Assembly (NCBI RefSeq): GCF_029227915.1
Contig: NC_079880.1
Coordinates: forward strand, 13,906,001-13,970,000
Reading direction: 5' to 3'
Source: Hydractinia symbiolongicarpus
Taxonomy: Eukaryota; Cnidaria; Hydrozoa; Anthoathecata; Hydractiniidae
DNA: 64,000 bases
The position numbers and the translations under genes are program-made. Below the pieces are notes generated by a model. The model had not been told where the DNA came from, did not search any database, and saw only the letters and a list, made by a program, of their open reading frames with translations. Numbering within the stretch: the first letter of the stretch is position 1; every line of letters begins with the position of its first letter. Positions 1 to 11,719 of this stretch are shown here, piece by piece.

Positions 1-392
1 CTACGGTTTAACTAAACTTTTTGGTTGTCTTTTAATATGTCAACTACTTGACTTATTTCTGAGAGAAATTATTTCCATAGGAATGAAAATAATAAAACAA
101 AATGGTGGAAACACATTTATTGGTACGTAATTTAGAAATTACGTAATTTTATAAATAAAAGTTGTTAAATTGTGACTTTGTACGTTTGAAATAGTTTACT
201 TTTTTTCTTCCAGCCCTATACCGCTTGATTTTTGTCTGAGAGATATTATTTCACGGAAAAGAAAAGCAAATAAAATGGTTGAAAGATGTCAGCCTGTTGA
301 TTTCCGTGAGTTTGCACTACCGGCGCAAACGTGGCAACATAACTTCTTCTCCTGGTTCTGCAAGTATCAAATTTAAAAAAAAAAGCACCCAC

Positions 393-3300
393 CTTTCATT
401 TGCTCCTCTGCTTCTGCTGCTAGCTCGTTAAACTCGACAACAGGCGTGGCCAACAATTTGCCAGTCTTAACGAAATGTTTATAGGAAATTGTTAGTTTAA
501 AAGGGAAATTTTTACAGACAAAACAGATATAAAAAGTGATTTTCTTTGGTTTCTTTCAGTCAAAACGATTGATAGTCAGGTACATCGGAGAGTAATAAAA
601 GAAGACTCTAAGAAACACACGGCAAAATTTTAAAAAAGGGAAAGGAAAATCGGTAGAAATAGTTAAAAAATAAAAGCGAGATAAACACACAAATAGAGAA
701 ATAACAGTCGAAAATTGCAGACCTGGTGTACTTCTTCGTAAATTTTTAATTTTTGCTCTCTCGACAGATTGTAAGATACCCAATCCATGGGAAGAAAAGG
801 GTATTCCACGCTGTCTATTTGTGCACGCTTTTGGTCACTCGAGTCTTTAGATGTTTCAGCTACACAAAAAGCAGATAACTAAAACCACGTTTACGAAATG
901 GTAATCCTCAATAATATCAATTTTTTTGGATGTTTTAAGATAATTTTAACAAAACACCAACATTCACGTGTATAACTAACCTTAGAGACCACCACTGCTA
1001 AACGCATATATTTAGCATGAAGGCTGAAAATGCGATACAAGTGCAAAAAGTACAGAAAAACTTCTTGGGGAAAGCTCCCAAAAGAGCCTCTACTTTTTAA
1101 ATGCTTCGCTGCCAAAAATCGGGAGCTCAAAGTCCAAAATGGTCCACTCCGATAAAATAATACCGAAACATCCTAATCTTGGCGTATTACGCTTAATTTC
1201 AACCCTTGTAGACCCAAATCACTGGAATTTTCCATCAATAGAGAACTATTCGCATTAAAGTCTAGAATATAATTTTTTTTCACACATAGATCAGATTAAA
1301 AAAAAAAGAGAGAGAAAGAGAGGAAATCACAGTGACAGTTGTACGTTCCAACTTACTTTTTTTGTTGCCAGCAATGAGTGCTGATGCATAGAAATCAAAC
1401 TCGTGTCGTGTTTGCTAAATAAATGAAAGTTACCACTAAACCATACAAATCGTTTTGGATATGCAACTGCAGTATTTATATGCAATATGTCTTGCGAGAG
1501 ATCATACAACACCAACAAAAAGCACCGCCACCAACCACAACAACCACAACAACGACAACAACAACCACGACAACAATGACAACGACGAAAACAACGACAA
1601 CGACGACAACAATAACAATAACGACGACAACTAAAACGACGACAACAACAAAACAAAAACAACGACAAAAACTATTACGACAACAAAAACAACAACGACG
1701 ACGACGACAATAAGAGCAACGACGACGATAAGTAAATACTTGATTTTCTCCATCAGAAAAATTATGACAAAGTTGTAGGAAAAACCGAATGTCTAAAACA
1801 TCACTTATATAAAACATATATAAAACAAAAATTCTTACCTCTGGAATATTTTGCTTTGTGCACAATTTTTTAGCTGCAATGAACTTCCATAAATTTAACA
1901 CCAATGTACTGGCTTCTACAAATGTAATGGCATATTTTGCATATAACGAATGCAAGAACAAAAATAAATAGATATTAGAGAAGAATTTTGACGAAGCGTG
2001 GATATCATTCATCACGCCACAATTCTTCATTTGTGTTTCAATAACTAGTTTATCATTCTACAGTTTATGGTGGAGCAAAAAGGCCGTGAAATGTTGGTGT
2101 ACTACATAGGATCCTTATGACCTACCTGCGCCAAATATTCCTTTTAAGCGATTCACAATATCGTCAACATTTTGCAACGTATTCATCCACATCACAACTG
2201 AGTTTGCAACTTCAACTGCATACTGAGGACTAAATGAAAAAAATGCATTTTTATTTCAACAGGGTTCCTACTTATTTCGCAACTAACTTTTTAGCATATT
2301 TCTGACTTATATTCCACAAAAAAAAAACTTAGGATATTTTTAGGAGTACTTGCAAAAAATCAGGAAATTTTAGGATATTTAGGATATTTTAGGATTATTT
2401 AGGAGGATTTTAATTTTTTTTTTAGGATTTTTAGGTTTTTTAGGAGGCGTGGAAACCCCGTTTAAAAATTAACACTAGTCGATATTTCAAATACCTTAAC
2501 AACGATGAGTTTTCACCTTTACAGCCATGTTATACATTTTGTCGAGCAAAAAGAGGTTACCGATCAGCAACCTTCACATAATTTGGAAAACAAGCATATG
2601 CGAATGGCAAGGGCTTGTGCATTTCGCTTGACAAAACTTTTATAGATGATTTAAAAAATACTGATCTTTATAGTTTTTTTTCTCAACAACCCCTTTAACC
2701 ACACCGAATACATCATGCCTCAGAAGGTCATAACTAAGCTTGCGAAGAGACCTTTTTTTAAAAGAGTAAAAACAAACTTTCACCTAAAATTTTTTACGCT
2801 AGGTGGAACAAGAGTTTTTGCGGAAATTACGTCGCACATTTTACAGAAATGAGAATAACAAATCCCTTCTAAATACAGTTAAAAGACACAAACAAATAAA
2901 CTTGAATAAAAATGACAAATGTTATTCTGCAAGTAGCCAAAACACTGCATAAGATACCGCAAAAAATTTCAATATAAAGTCCTCAATTAACAAAAAGGTC
3001 CAACTATGTACTACATTAAATCACCCACAGAAATCAGCAAAAACATACGCAGGGGCAGGCAGCTTGGTAATGTTCTCCACTAGCCAGTCTTTCAATGTAT
3101 TTATAGGTAATTCATGTGCATCCAATATATAATACTGTGTTGGAACCAGTCTCCACGAGTAGATAAACCTGTGAAATGGAAACTAAAACTGCTGACCAGC
3201 GTTTCAAAGAATCACGTACAACATACTACACATTTTCGTTGAACACAAATGTGTTTAATTGTTCCTGGTATAATGTTTCTGCCTTATCCTCTGTTGTAAG

Positions 3301-6300
3301 TTGAAAAAGGCGCCTACACCAGCTTTTTAATAAAGGTCTTTTCCCACCTCCTCAGGGCTCTTAACCACTCTGGTTTAGATCAGAAATTTCAAGTCTTTTA
3401 TAAACATATAAACCAACCTTAATTCGTCAAGTGAATCACATGGCTTGTATTGGTTTATATCCTCATTATTCTCCCTTAAAGAGTGCAACTTGATGCCTGT
3501 CTAGAAACAACAATTTAAATATAAACATTAGAAATTATTCGTGAGTCAAACCGACACAAGCTGATTTTAAAGAATGAGAGAAAATGCTTAAATCTGTATA
3601 ATTAATTTTAATTCACGACTAACAACACACAATTCTTTTTTTTAAATATCTGCAGAAACATTCTGCGGAAATGATAACAAAAATAATGCCTTTTACGGTT
3701 GCAAAGTACCTAAAAACACAACGTGAAAGCACTGGTGAAGTTACTACCATATTGAAAACAAGTTGTGAGGTACACTTACTGCATCATTACATTCTCCTGA
3801 AGATCTACAAAGGAATTAATAAAAATTATAGATATTATGACAAAACATCAACCCATTTGCATGAATGTCCTTGAACTAATTGTCTAATATTTACGGATTT
3901 GAAAAAAGACATATACCACAAACTAGCCTATATGCTGCAAAAATGTATAGGCCTAATAATGGCCTAATGGTTGTTGCCCTTTACAGCATGCCTTCATTAC
4001 AAAACTAGGATCCATAAACATTGAAAAATCGAAGCTGCTTATTTGAATTTATGTAGTAAAGTTTAAAACTCAAATATAACCCGATAACGTTATATGGTAG
4101 ACTGTATCTGCTATATAGTAGCTCATGTCTTTGCTTATAAATCGTATCTACGTTATAAGAATCATTTCTTAAACCAACCTCTATAAATAAACTTTATTTA
4201 TAAGTTCAAAATAGTATTGGGGACTGATCTGCATTGACAGTCTCTTCCACAATGTTTTGCACAGGACTGTAGATTTCAGGTTGAATTTTTGATGAATTTC
4301 AGAGCATTATACACTTATTAACAACAGGTGACTTAATTTGTCAGAAACGAAGGAAAAATTATATTACATAGAATTAAAGAAATACGCTTGAGAAAATTTT
4401 TGACCTTTTCTGATGCAGTAAATCATGTATGCCTCTTATAGTTTTAAATTTACAGAACCAAAAAAAAGTTATCACTCACAAGCTTTTATGAACACCTATG
4501 TGTGAAAACTGTGTCTCACCTAAAACAAACAACAAATAAATAACAAAGAGAATAAAAAAAAGTGAATAAAAAAGCAAATAAAAACAAACTTACTAACAAA
4601 TACAGGAACAACTGAACTATCAGGTGGATAACAGGATGATGGAGATGCAACAAAATCCTGAAACAAGAATACAGCAGTGTGTTTTTAACTAAAACATGTA
4701 AAAGGGGCAAGATAGTCCCAGATTTAACTGAACTGTCACTTCCATTGAAGAGACTCAGTGTGTAAAAACCTCATATAAAAACAACCTAGTAACACTTAGG
4801 AAAGCGCGCGCTACTGTGCACGTGCAGTTATGATATAGTCTTTGCAAGGTAAGGCTACCACCCACTATTTTACTACAGGTCTGTGAACCCGATGTAGACA
4901 CTGTAGCATTCCACTCCAGCTTAAGTTTTTACTTCATTTGGGGCAAAGTAAAACTTTTCTGCATTTATTTATTAGTGATATATCATATACTGTATACAAA
5001 ACCTGGAATAAATGCCCTATCAAGGTGTACGCACATAACCTACTGTTTATTATTATAAAAATTATTTACAGAGAAAAGCCTCTCCAGTTCCTTTTAGTAC
5101 TGTTATTAATGAGTGTCCTGCAAAGGGCGTTCTAGTGGGGGGTCCTAGTACATTTCAAGTTTCTATTATAAGTCACTTAAGTTGACAACTGCCTAAGATA
5201 TCAATCCTATTCTCATGCTAAACGCTAAGCAGAAGGTATCGATTTAGAATTTTACCAGTCAACCACCACAAGGGTACCAACACTTATGTTAAGAACAATA
5301 CATTGGAAAACCCAATAGCATCTATTTCTCATCTTATTGTGGGGGGATGGATAATTTTAAATTTGCTCAGGATACCTAAACTGAGGGAAGAAAAACAAAT
5401 GCAATTGGTGGAACCAACGTCGCACAATAAGTTGTATATATATGAATTAATAACAAGATAATATAAATTTAATTACATATCCTCAAAACCGTCATACGTT
5501 CATCATACTCTCCCAAACATCCTTGTTTTTACAACCTTTTACACCATTTACATGCCTTCAATGCTGCTGAACATGGTGTCCGCCAAATCACAAAAACGGC
5601 AAATAGAAAATTAGCATGTATATAACTGGAAAATGGCATTTAAAAATTTGTATAAGATACTTAAAATAGGGGAAGAAAAATAAATGTGTTTTGTGGGAGC
5701 AGGTTCACACTCCATCAATTTGTTATATAATTCATATGAATTAATAATAACAAGATAATATAAATATATATAATCATATATCCGCAAAACCATCCTTATT
5801 TTTACAACTTCTAAGTTTACAAGCATTTATAGGGAAGCACCTCTTCATATCACATAATAGTAGTTGTGGAACACAACAATACGCTATTAGTTTTTCTTTG
5901 TATAGAGTCAACTTTGAGGAGATTTAAGACTTTAAGAACTCTTAACCTTTTTTGAAATGATAACAATGTTTTCATAAAAAATGTAAGAAGATTTGATTGC
6001 TGTAAAAATGTAGAATTTTCATGCATTTTTTAAATAAAAATATCAGTTTGCTAAAACTAAAATGCAGAAAACTTGAGCAGAAAGCTGTGAAAAAATCACT
6101 TCTGAAGAAGATTTGAGAATTTTTTTGATTATACTTTTCAAATTTGAGGAGAAATGAGTAGTTTTAAGGAGGCATACTAACTCTTAAATTCTTTAGACAA
6201 TTCTTCATATGAGAAAATAGATAAAAAGAAAGCTATAAATGAACCTGTCAACCAAAAAAAGAGACTTTATTCTCATTTATATATAATTTGTACAACAAGA

Positions 6301-7204
6301 CCTTAAATAAATGTCTGTAGCGCTGGAGTTTAATTTTTTTCAGTAAATCTGAGCATGAATATCCTTATACAGGTTAAAAAAACATATAGTGCTATTGTTC
6401 CCTAATATTATATATACCTTTTCTTGGATATCTTTCATGCCTTGCTTTCGAGCATTGCAAATTTTAAGATGCTTTGACAAATTCTCACGTTTAACTTCGT
6501 GGTGCTTGTCTATATTGCAAGTTAATAAGCAGTTCTAAGAAGAAAAGAAACAACATTGAGGGAACCATAATAGACTTGCAAACACAACATAGGAATTCTA
6601 GCAATGATTTTCTTCAATATGATGCATCTTTTGTAAGCACACAATAACTGATTATTACAAACGTTTAGACATAAAAAAATGTATTTAGCACCTCTACAGT
6701 TGAAAAGACATTATCTGTTTTATTTTATTTCCAACAAACCTTAAAATTAAGAAGTGTCTGAAAGTTTTTAAAAATAAAAATAAAAAACCTTAATATTTAA
6801 CAAATTTTGGCACTGTCATGAGATATCTTCTAAATTTTATATTTAAATTTCAAAAATACTTTTATGTAAGCATATATGAATAAATAAACTTGCAAGAGCT
6901 CTGAAATATAACCAGTTACGAGGGGGACAATCCAGATAAGTTAAAAGGCCAGAGTTTGTAATTTACAAATTTACAAACATTAAACAATGTTTGCAGAAAA
7001 CTGTCCCATAAGATTAAAAAACTAGAGCAATAGCTTACTAACATCTTTTAGGAACTTTTGTCTTGACCAACCGAATTTCTGTAATGCTTTGTTCAATTGT
7101 AGATTTGCAACAGCAATAACATCTGAGACATTTTGGATTTGAGCAATCCTATGTTGGTACGTTTCCATCAGTTGAACATCACTATTAGCTACATTCAAGC
7201 TCAT
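393..7204 (-). CDS. CHHC zinc-finger protein, U11/U12-48K-like N terminus (8 exons, open at the left edge)
   Basis: Exons (minus strand, high to low): 7043-7204, 6418-6534, 4594-4657, 3418-3496, 3049-3168, 2126-2229, 1839-1915, 393-465; the gene runs off the left edge. Every junction keeps the frame with GT/AG sites, which is strong evidence of a real gene. The ATG at 7204 opens a roughly 54-residue helical lead (with FGW at its end). Exon 2 encodes a CHHC finger with exact C-x5-H-x9-H-x3-C spacing, as in U11-48K, TRMT13 and GTSF proteins. The order lead, CHHC finger, short VPxFVSIKL-like segment resembles SNRNP48, a minor-spliceosome protein that binds the U12-type 5' splice site. From exon 4 on (motifs YSWRLVP, HELPINTLKDWL, NLWKFIAAKK) I recognise nothing, so orthology is uncertain. 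Exon 8 is less certain because its acceptor has a weak pyrimidine tract. A 25-nt microexon-like stretch at 3771-3795 was left out because it breaks phase. Confidence 0.6.
1508..1735. repeat. degenerate (ACA/ACG)n trinucleotide tract
   Basis: About 230 bp made almost wholly of ACN triplets (ACA, ACG, AAC, ACC). It lies in an intron of the CHHC gene and reads as GTT/GTC on the transcribed strand. The long poly-Thr and poly-Val open frames over it are products of the repeat and not genes. Confidence 0.9.
2316..2445. repeat. degenerate TTAGGAT-type short repeat
   Basis: A run of irregular TTTAGGATATT / TTAGGA units lies in the 2230-3048 intron of the CHHC gene. Units vary in length, so it is an eroded simple repeat. 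It is not a clean telomeric array. I see nothing else in that intron. Confidence 0.55.
5040..5290 (-). mobile_element. tRNA-derived SINE family, copy a
   Basis: Shares several blocks with 50110-50440: a CCTCTCCAGTTC-like block, a TCCTAGTACATTT-like block, and a near-identical GATATCAATCCTATTCTCA block followed by a GCTAAGCAGAAGG-like block. The tRNA-like head is at the high-coordinate end, so the element reads on the minus strand. It lies in an intron of the CHHC gene. Confidence 0.55.
5350..5830. repeat. two direct copies of a roughly 200-bp unit
   Basis: The segment at about 5350-5560 recurs at about 5640-5830. Shared blocks are GAAGAAAAA(C/T)AAATG, ATATGAATTAATAA with AACAAGATAATATAAAT, CATATCC(T/G)CAAAACC and CATCCTT(G/A)TTTTTACAAC. 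Divergence is moderate, so this is an old local duplication. It lies within a CHHC-gene intron. Confidence 0.7.
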
Positions 7205-7244
7205 AATTTTTTTTTTTTGCTAAGAAAACAACATCAAAATAATA

Positions 7245-7639
<395 letters not shown>

Positions 7640-7714
7640 GTGCATATTTTACATGGCTAGCCTCACAAATATCGAGGGATATCCCCTGTTTATTTTTTCC
7701 TGAAGGGGCCATGA

Positions 7715-7960
7715 CTTAGATAGGGAGTCCTAGAGTATTTAATGCTCATTTTGAGCTACACAGGCCCAATTACGGCCTAGGCTCTACTAGACAAATCCCT
7801 GAACATCAAACAGCCACACAGTGTGCCATCTCCCTAATTTCCCAAAGGTAACATTCAATCGCCCATATTAAATTGCCGCCAAGGGGAATCAAACTCCAGT
7901 CTCCCACACAAATTGCAAGAGCTATAACCACTAAACTATATGGCCGCAGGCTCTGCCTCT
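7715..7960 (-). mobile_element. tRNA-derived SINE, copy b
   Basis: On the minus strand the high-coordinate end reads like a tRNA: an A-box-like TAGTTTAGTGGTTATAGC near 7940-7920 and a B-box-like GAGTTTGATTCC near 7890. The body shares the TCCTAG-GTATTTAATGC block and the TTGAGCTACA block with the copy at 50110-50440. The GATA array lies about 80 bp beyond its 3' side. Confidence 0.65.
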
Positions 7961-9523
7961 AACACTGACATGTCTTAAAAATACAGTAACTTTGTGTCTG
8001 TCTGTAAGAGGCAAAGTAGATTCATTTATTTTTGAAGTATATAAAGTAGATATAGGTTTGGAACCAAGCTATAAATTTCTTTTGATAGAAATAATTCTGT
8101 ACTGTTAATGGTGTCTTTGAGAACTGAGTAAAGTTGTATTTTTTGAGTGCATCCTAATAGTCAGAGATGTATTTAATTTTGGTTTTACGTAAAAAGTACC
8201 ACTAATCCAATTCAATTCAATGCTTTTTCATAGGGTTAACATAACTTGCTGTGATCTGGTACAAAATATGCATACATAATGACACCAAAATTTTTCCTTA
8301 TTGGGTCAGGTCTGGGACGAGCAAACGAGTGTTTTTAGCCAATAAATTTTATGTTAATCAATTCAACTTTATACAGGCCTTGCCATGAGTCGGGAGCAAT
8401 TGCTCACGCCAGCGTAGTGCTCGCGTAAATGCTTGTTACCCAAGCATTCTATTGCTCGCGTAATTATTAGCATTTTGAGATAACTGAAAAGATATTTGGT
8501 GTGATTATTTTCCACCCATCGTGCAACAATTTATTCGCCATTTTAAAAAAGGTGTGCGATAAGGACATTAAGGTTAATCTTTGTTGCACATTTATTTAAA
8601 AAAATTTGAAAGACTTGTTAATCAACATTTTAAGCTCTATAATACAGTCCAAAATCATTTTATACCTAGGGTTCCCTTTAAAACAATATGTATATACTAA
8701 AAATCTTCTTGCTTTTCTTGCTTCTGTTATTTTAAGATGAGGATAACTTGCTACATAACAGCATTCGAATCATTGATAATATACAAGTATTTTTTTCTAT
8801 CTTATTACCAGCCATATATTCATTGTAATAAATCAATGGTTCACTACCATAATCATTTCACAATAACTTGCCATCTATGAGACATCCTATCCTAATTGAT
8901 TCTCCTAATTGATTTTTCCGGGTTATTGAAACCATTAGCTCAAAACATAAAAGCAGAAGGGATTTCCTGGTAGAGATCACCTAAGTAAATAACAATAGAA
9001 GTAACTAACTAAAAAGCTTGGTCAGTGTTCTGCCTGAATAAAATTTGTTTGCAACAAGAGAAGCTACTAGCAAAAAATAAAATTGTTGTTTCTTGAGAGT
9101 TTAGCAAAACAGGGCCATGAATAATTTATTTTAAAAAAATTTTTTTAAAATAATTAGATGATCTTTCTTATGGTACAAATTTTTCTTTAAAAAAATGTAT
9201 TCAAGTTATATACATTTTTTCCAACAATTTAAAATTTTTTGTGACCTCTTGAAATGAATCAAATTTCATTTTTTTTAATTTAGTCCATCACTTTATTAGA
9301 CTAAATGTAGTATTTGTTCATAGTTAAAGTTATCTAGGTGAATTCAAAATAAAAATGAGATAAAACAAGATTTCCTCTTTTCTTTCAGGAAAACAATTTA
9401 GATGTCAAAAGGCAATGGATAAAAAAAACAAGGCGTAAAACTACAACAAAGAAAATAAGAGTATATACAATTCAACAAAACACTTTTGCACCAATCAAAT
9501 ATAGTTTTCATTTTAAAAGTTAA
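7961..9523. other. intergenic, no gene seen
   Basis: AT-rich DNA without a convincing exon or RNA gene. Two small features stand out: an imperfect palindrome rich in GCTCGCG-like words near 8385-8465, and a long A/T palindrome at about 9120-9158 (ATTATTTTAAAAAAA against TTTTTTTAAAATAATTA). Either could be an eroded MITE end. Confidence 0.5.
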
Positions 9524-10612
9524 TCAGTCTTCTTCTGAGCTGCTAGATGTGTCTACCAACACGTCAATGAATTTTATGGTTAACGCCTGGCATCTTTTTC
9601 AGCATTAAAATTATATATTTAAATACCAAAATGGAGAATAATGTTACGACAAGCATATTTTACCTTTTTATTTTTTTTCTTGTAGTGCTACATTTTCACT
9701 AGCATATTTTTAAACATTCGTGAAGGAGGGTGTTTTCACAATAATCTTCCGTGTTTTACACTTGTATTACTACTATTTTAGCGAAAGTAGCTAATTTTTG
9801 TTTTAAATCACATAAAAAATTAAACTTTTACTTAACCACATAAATATTTTAATCATTACAAAATTAGGGTCTAAAATTTTTTAATCAACTGCAAGTGGCC
9901 TAATGACATTCGAGCACTGAATTTTTGTTTTCTATGAAATCTTTCATAGCAAAAACTGATCTAGTTTTTTGTCTAAATTTTAATTTCTATTAGTAGTGGA
10001 AGAAATTAAAAACTTTTTACTTTAAACCTGATAGATTTTATTATCACGTATCACTTACTGGGCACCATTTTAACAAACACTACAATTGCGGGGTCCTGCA
10101 TTGACACACTAAGTATAAGATATTGTTACAGGGGTAAGTGTGGGCCTGACTGCGCCTGTGAGAGAGTTTTGGTTGAAGTGATCCCAATAAGAGTTATTTT
10201 GGCAAACTGCACATGATAGCAGTCATGATAGCATCCCCAATTTACATAAAACTTCAGAACCCAATGTTATGGTTTGCCTTTTGTATAGCTTTAGCTTATC
10301 CACATCTAGTTTTGTTTGTGCATATCTATAGATGACTTGCCAATGTTTACAAAATTAAAATAGTTTGAATTTTTATTGCAAATGCACAAGCATTTCTGTA
10401 GGTGGAAATCTAAACAAGAAACCACAGTAATGAATGAAAAACGTTCAAAAAAGGAAATATTCGCTTACAAGTAGTGAATTTTTTAAAGAAAAATTAGAAG
10501 AATATAGTTAAAATTTAATTCCAGTTTTTCTTAGATCTTAAAAAAACCCAGCCATTTACCTGGAAAGTGGTCTATAGATGAGTTGGAGCGTGGCTTAGTT
10601 GCTTTGATTTTG
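9524..10612 (-). CDS. possible exons of an unidentified minus-strand gene
   Basis: Three stretches look like exons. About 10557-10612 has an acceptor TTCTAG, donor GTAAAT and one open frame containing RKIKATKPRSNSS. About 10056-10105 has an acceptor ACTTAG, donor GTAAGT and one open frame with SMQDPAIVVFVKMVP. About 9524-9590 ends in a stop after FIDVLVDTSSSSEED, an acidic C terminus. The phases of the three do not join directly, so at least one exon is missing or one call is wrong. No family is recognised. Confidence 0.25.
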
Positions 10613-10686
10613 CGTCTAGAACAATGCAAATAGGCAAGAAATATTAAGAACAGACCGCAACGATTGAAGAGATAAGGCGGTTGCAT

Positions 10687-11034
10687 AAATATTTGGTGTT
10701 AGAGTCACCCTAGTGACCCTAATATTTGATCGAAATTTTTTATACTAAGTCGGAAAAACTAAAATGACAAAAAATATGAGACAATTGTTGTCTCCCCACA
10801 GCGATTACCCACCAGTATTGTTGTGCTTCACTTTAAAATACGAAAAGGGTTCTGAGAACGGCACGCGAAAATTCTATTTAAACGAGGTGCCAAAGTTATC
10901 ATTAAATATTGGCGATTTAATGGCGCGCCGTTATGGCTGGATGGTTGGATACAACTTTTGTAATTTTTGAGTTACCATTCGCCGACCAACTGACTCTATT
11001 TTTGGTGCTCAAATGACTCTAACACCAGATATTT
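10687..11034. mobile_element. MITE with 21-bp terminal inverted repeats
   Basis: The left end, AAATATTTGGTGTTAGAGTCA (10687-10707), is matched at the right end (11014-11034) by its reverse complement with one mismatch. The interior of about 300 bp holds a 68-codon open frame with no recognisable motif. The size and ends fit a non-autonomous DNA transposon. The superfamily is not assigned. Confidence 0.7.
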
Positions 11035-11719
11035 GTGATGTCCACTTAAGTTAACGAAGCAAGTTAAGTTAAAATTAAGAAAGACATATTCCAGCTCCTT
11101 ATAAATCGTTTTTACTACTTTAAATAAAAGGAAATAGTCAATTTTCCTGATGTAGCCCTTCTTTTATTGCCTGTAAGGATGCATGACATATACGGAACTT
11201 TGTTGTAGCTACACATTTAGCCAACAACATTCACAACATTCACTATTTATTAGGGGTTGCTTTTTGAAAATTACTAAAATACTCAATTTTCATATATTCC
11301 AAGAAAGCTCAGTTAAGTAGGCTATGCTAAGGTAAATTAATTTTATTATTAGCGAATAACACGTGAAGTAAGTTTAGCTAGCCAGTTAAGTTGAAGCTCA
11401 TATCACAACAAGGAAGGCTAGCAAAAATGTATATAATTTGAGTGTCAGTGCACAGTTTTGAAATATTGTTCTTGAGACTTTATGAAATCCTAACATGTTT
11501 TAAAAACAAATTACCAGTTAAACCAGGACAGTTGAGAGTACAGGTATGACTAACTAAAAAAATTGAAATCTAGTTTCTTTTTGCCAACTTCTCGACCAAC
11601 TCGTACCGCCATTATTACTGGAGCACGTGACGTTAACAATATAAACAAATATGGTAGCCATCAAGATCGAACAAATCAGAGAACAGAAAAGAAGCTGGTT
11701 AGCGTAGTAAAAAGCAAAA
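11035..11719. other. intergenic 5' region of the IQ-DUF4347 gene
   Basis: No separate gene is seen. This 0.7-kb stretch should hold the promoter and 5' UTR of the plus-strand gene that starts at 11720. I see no clear TATA box or other element that I could defend. Confidence 0.4.

Noticed and set aside
1423-2030. Thr-rich and Val/Cys-rich open frames
   Set aside because: They come from the ACA/ACG trinucleotide tract. Only the small part at 1839-1915 is kept, as an exon.
2316-2445. Internal telomere-like array (TTAGG/TTAGGA words)
   Set aside because: Units are irregular and AT-rich, without a constant TTAGGG period.
3771-3795. 25-nt microexon with good acceptor and GTAAGT donor in the CHHC gene
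   Set aside because: Including it breaks the frame with both neighbouring exons, while leaving it out gives a clean join.
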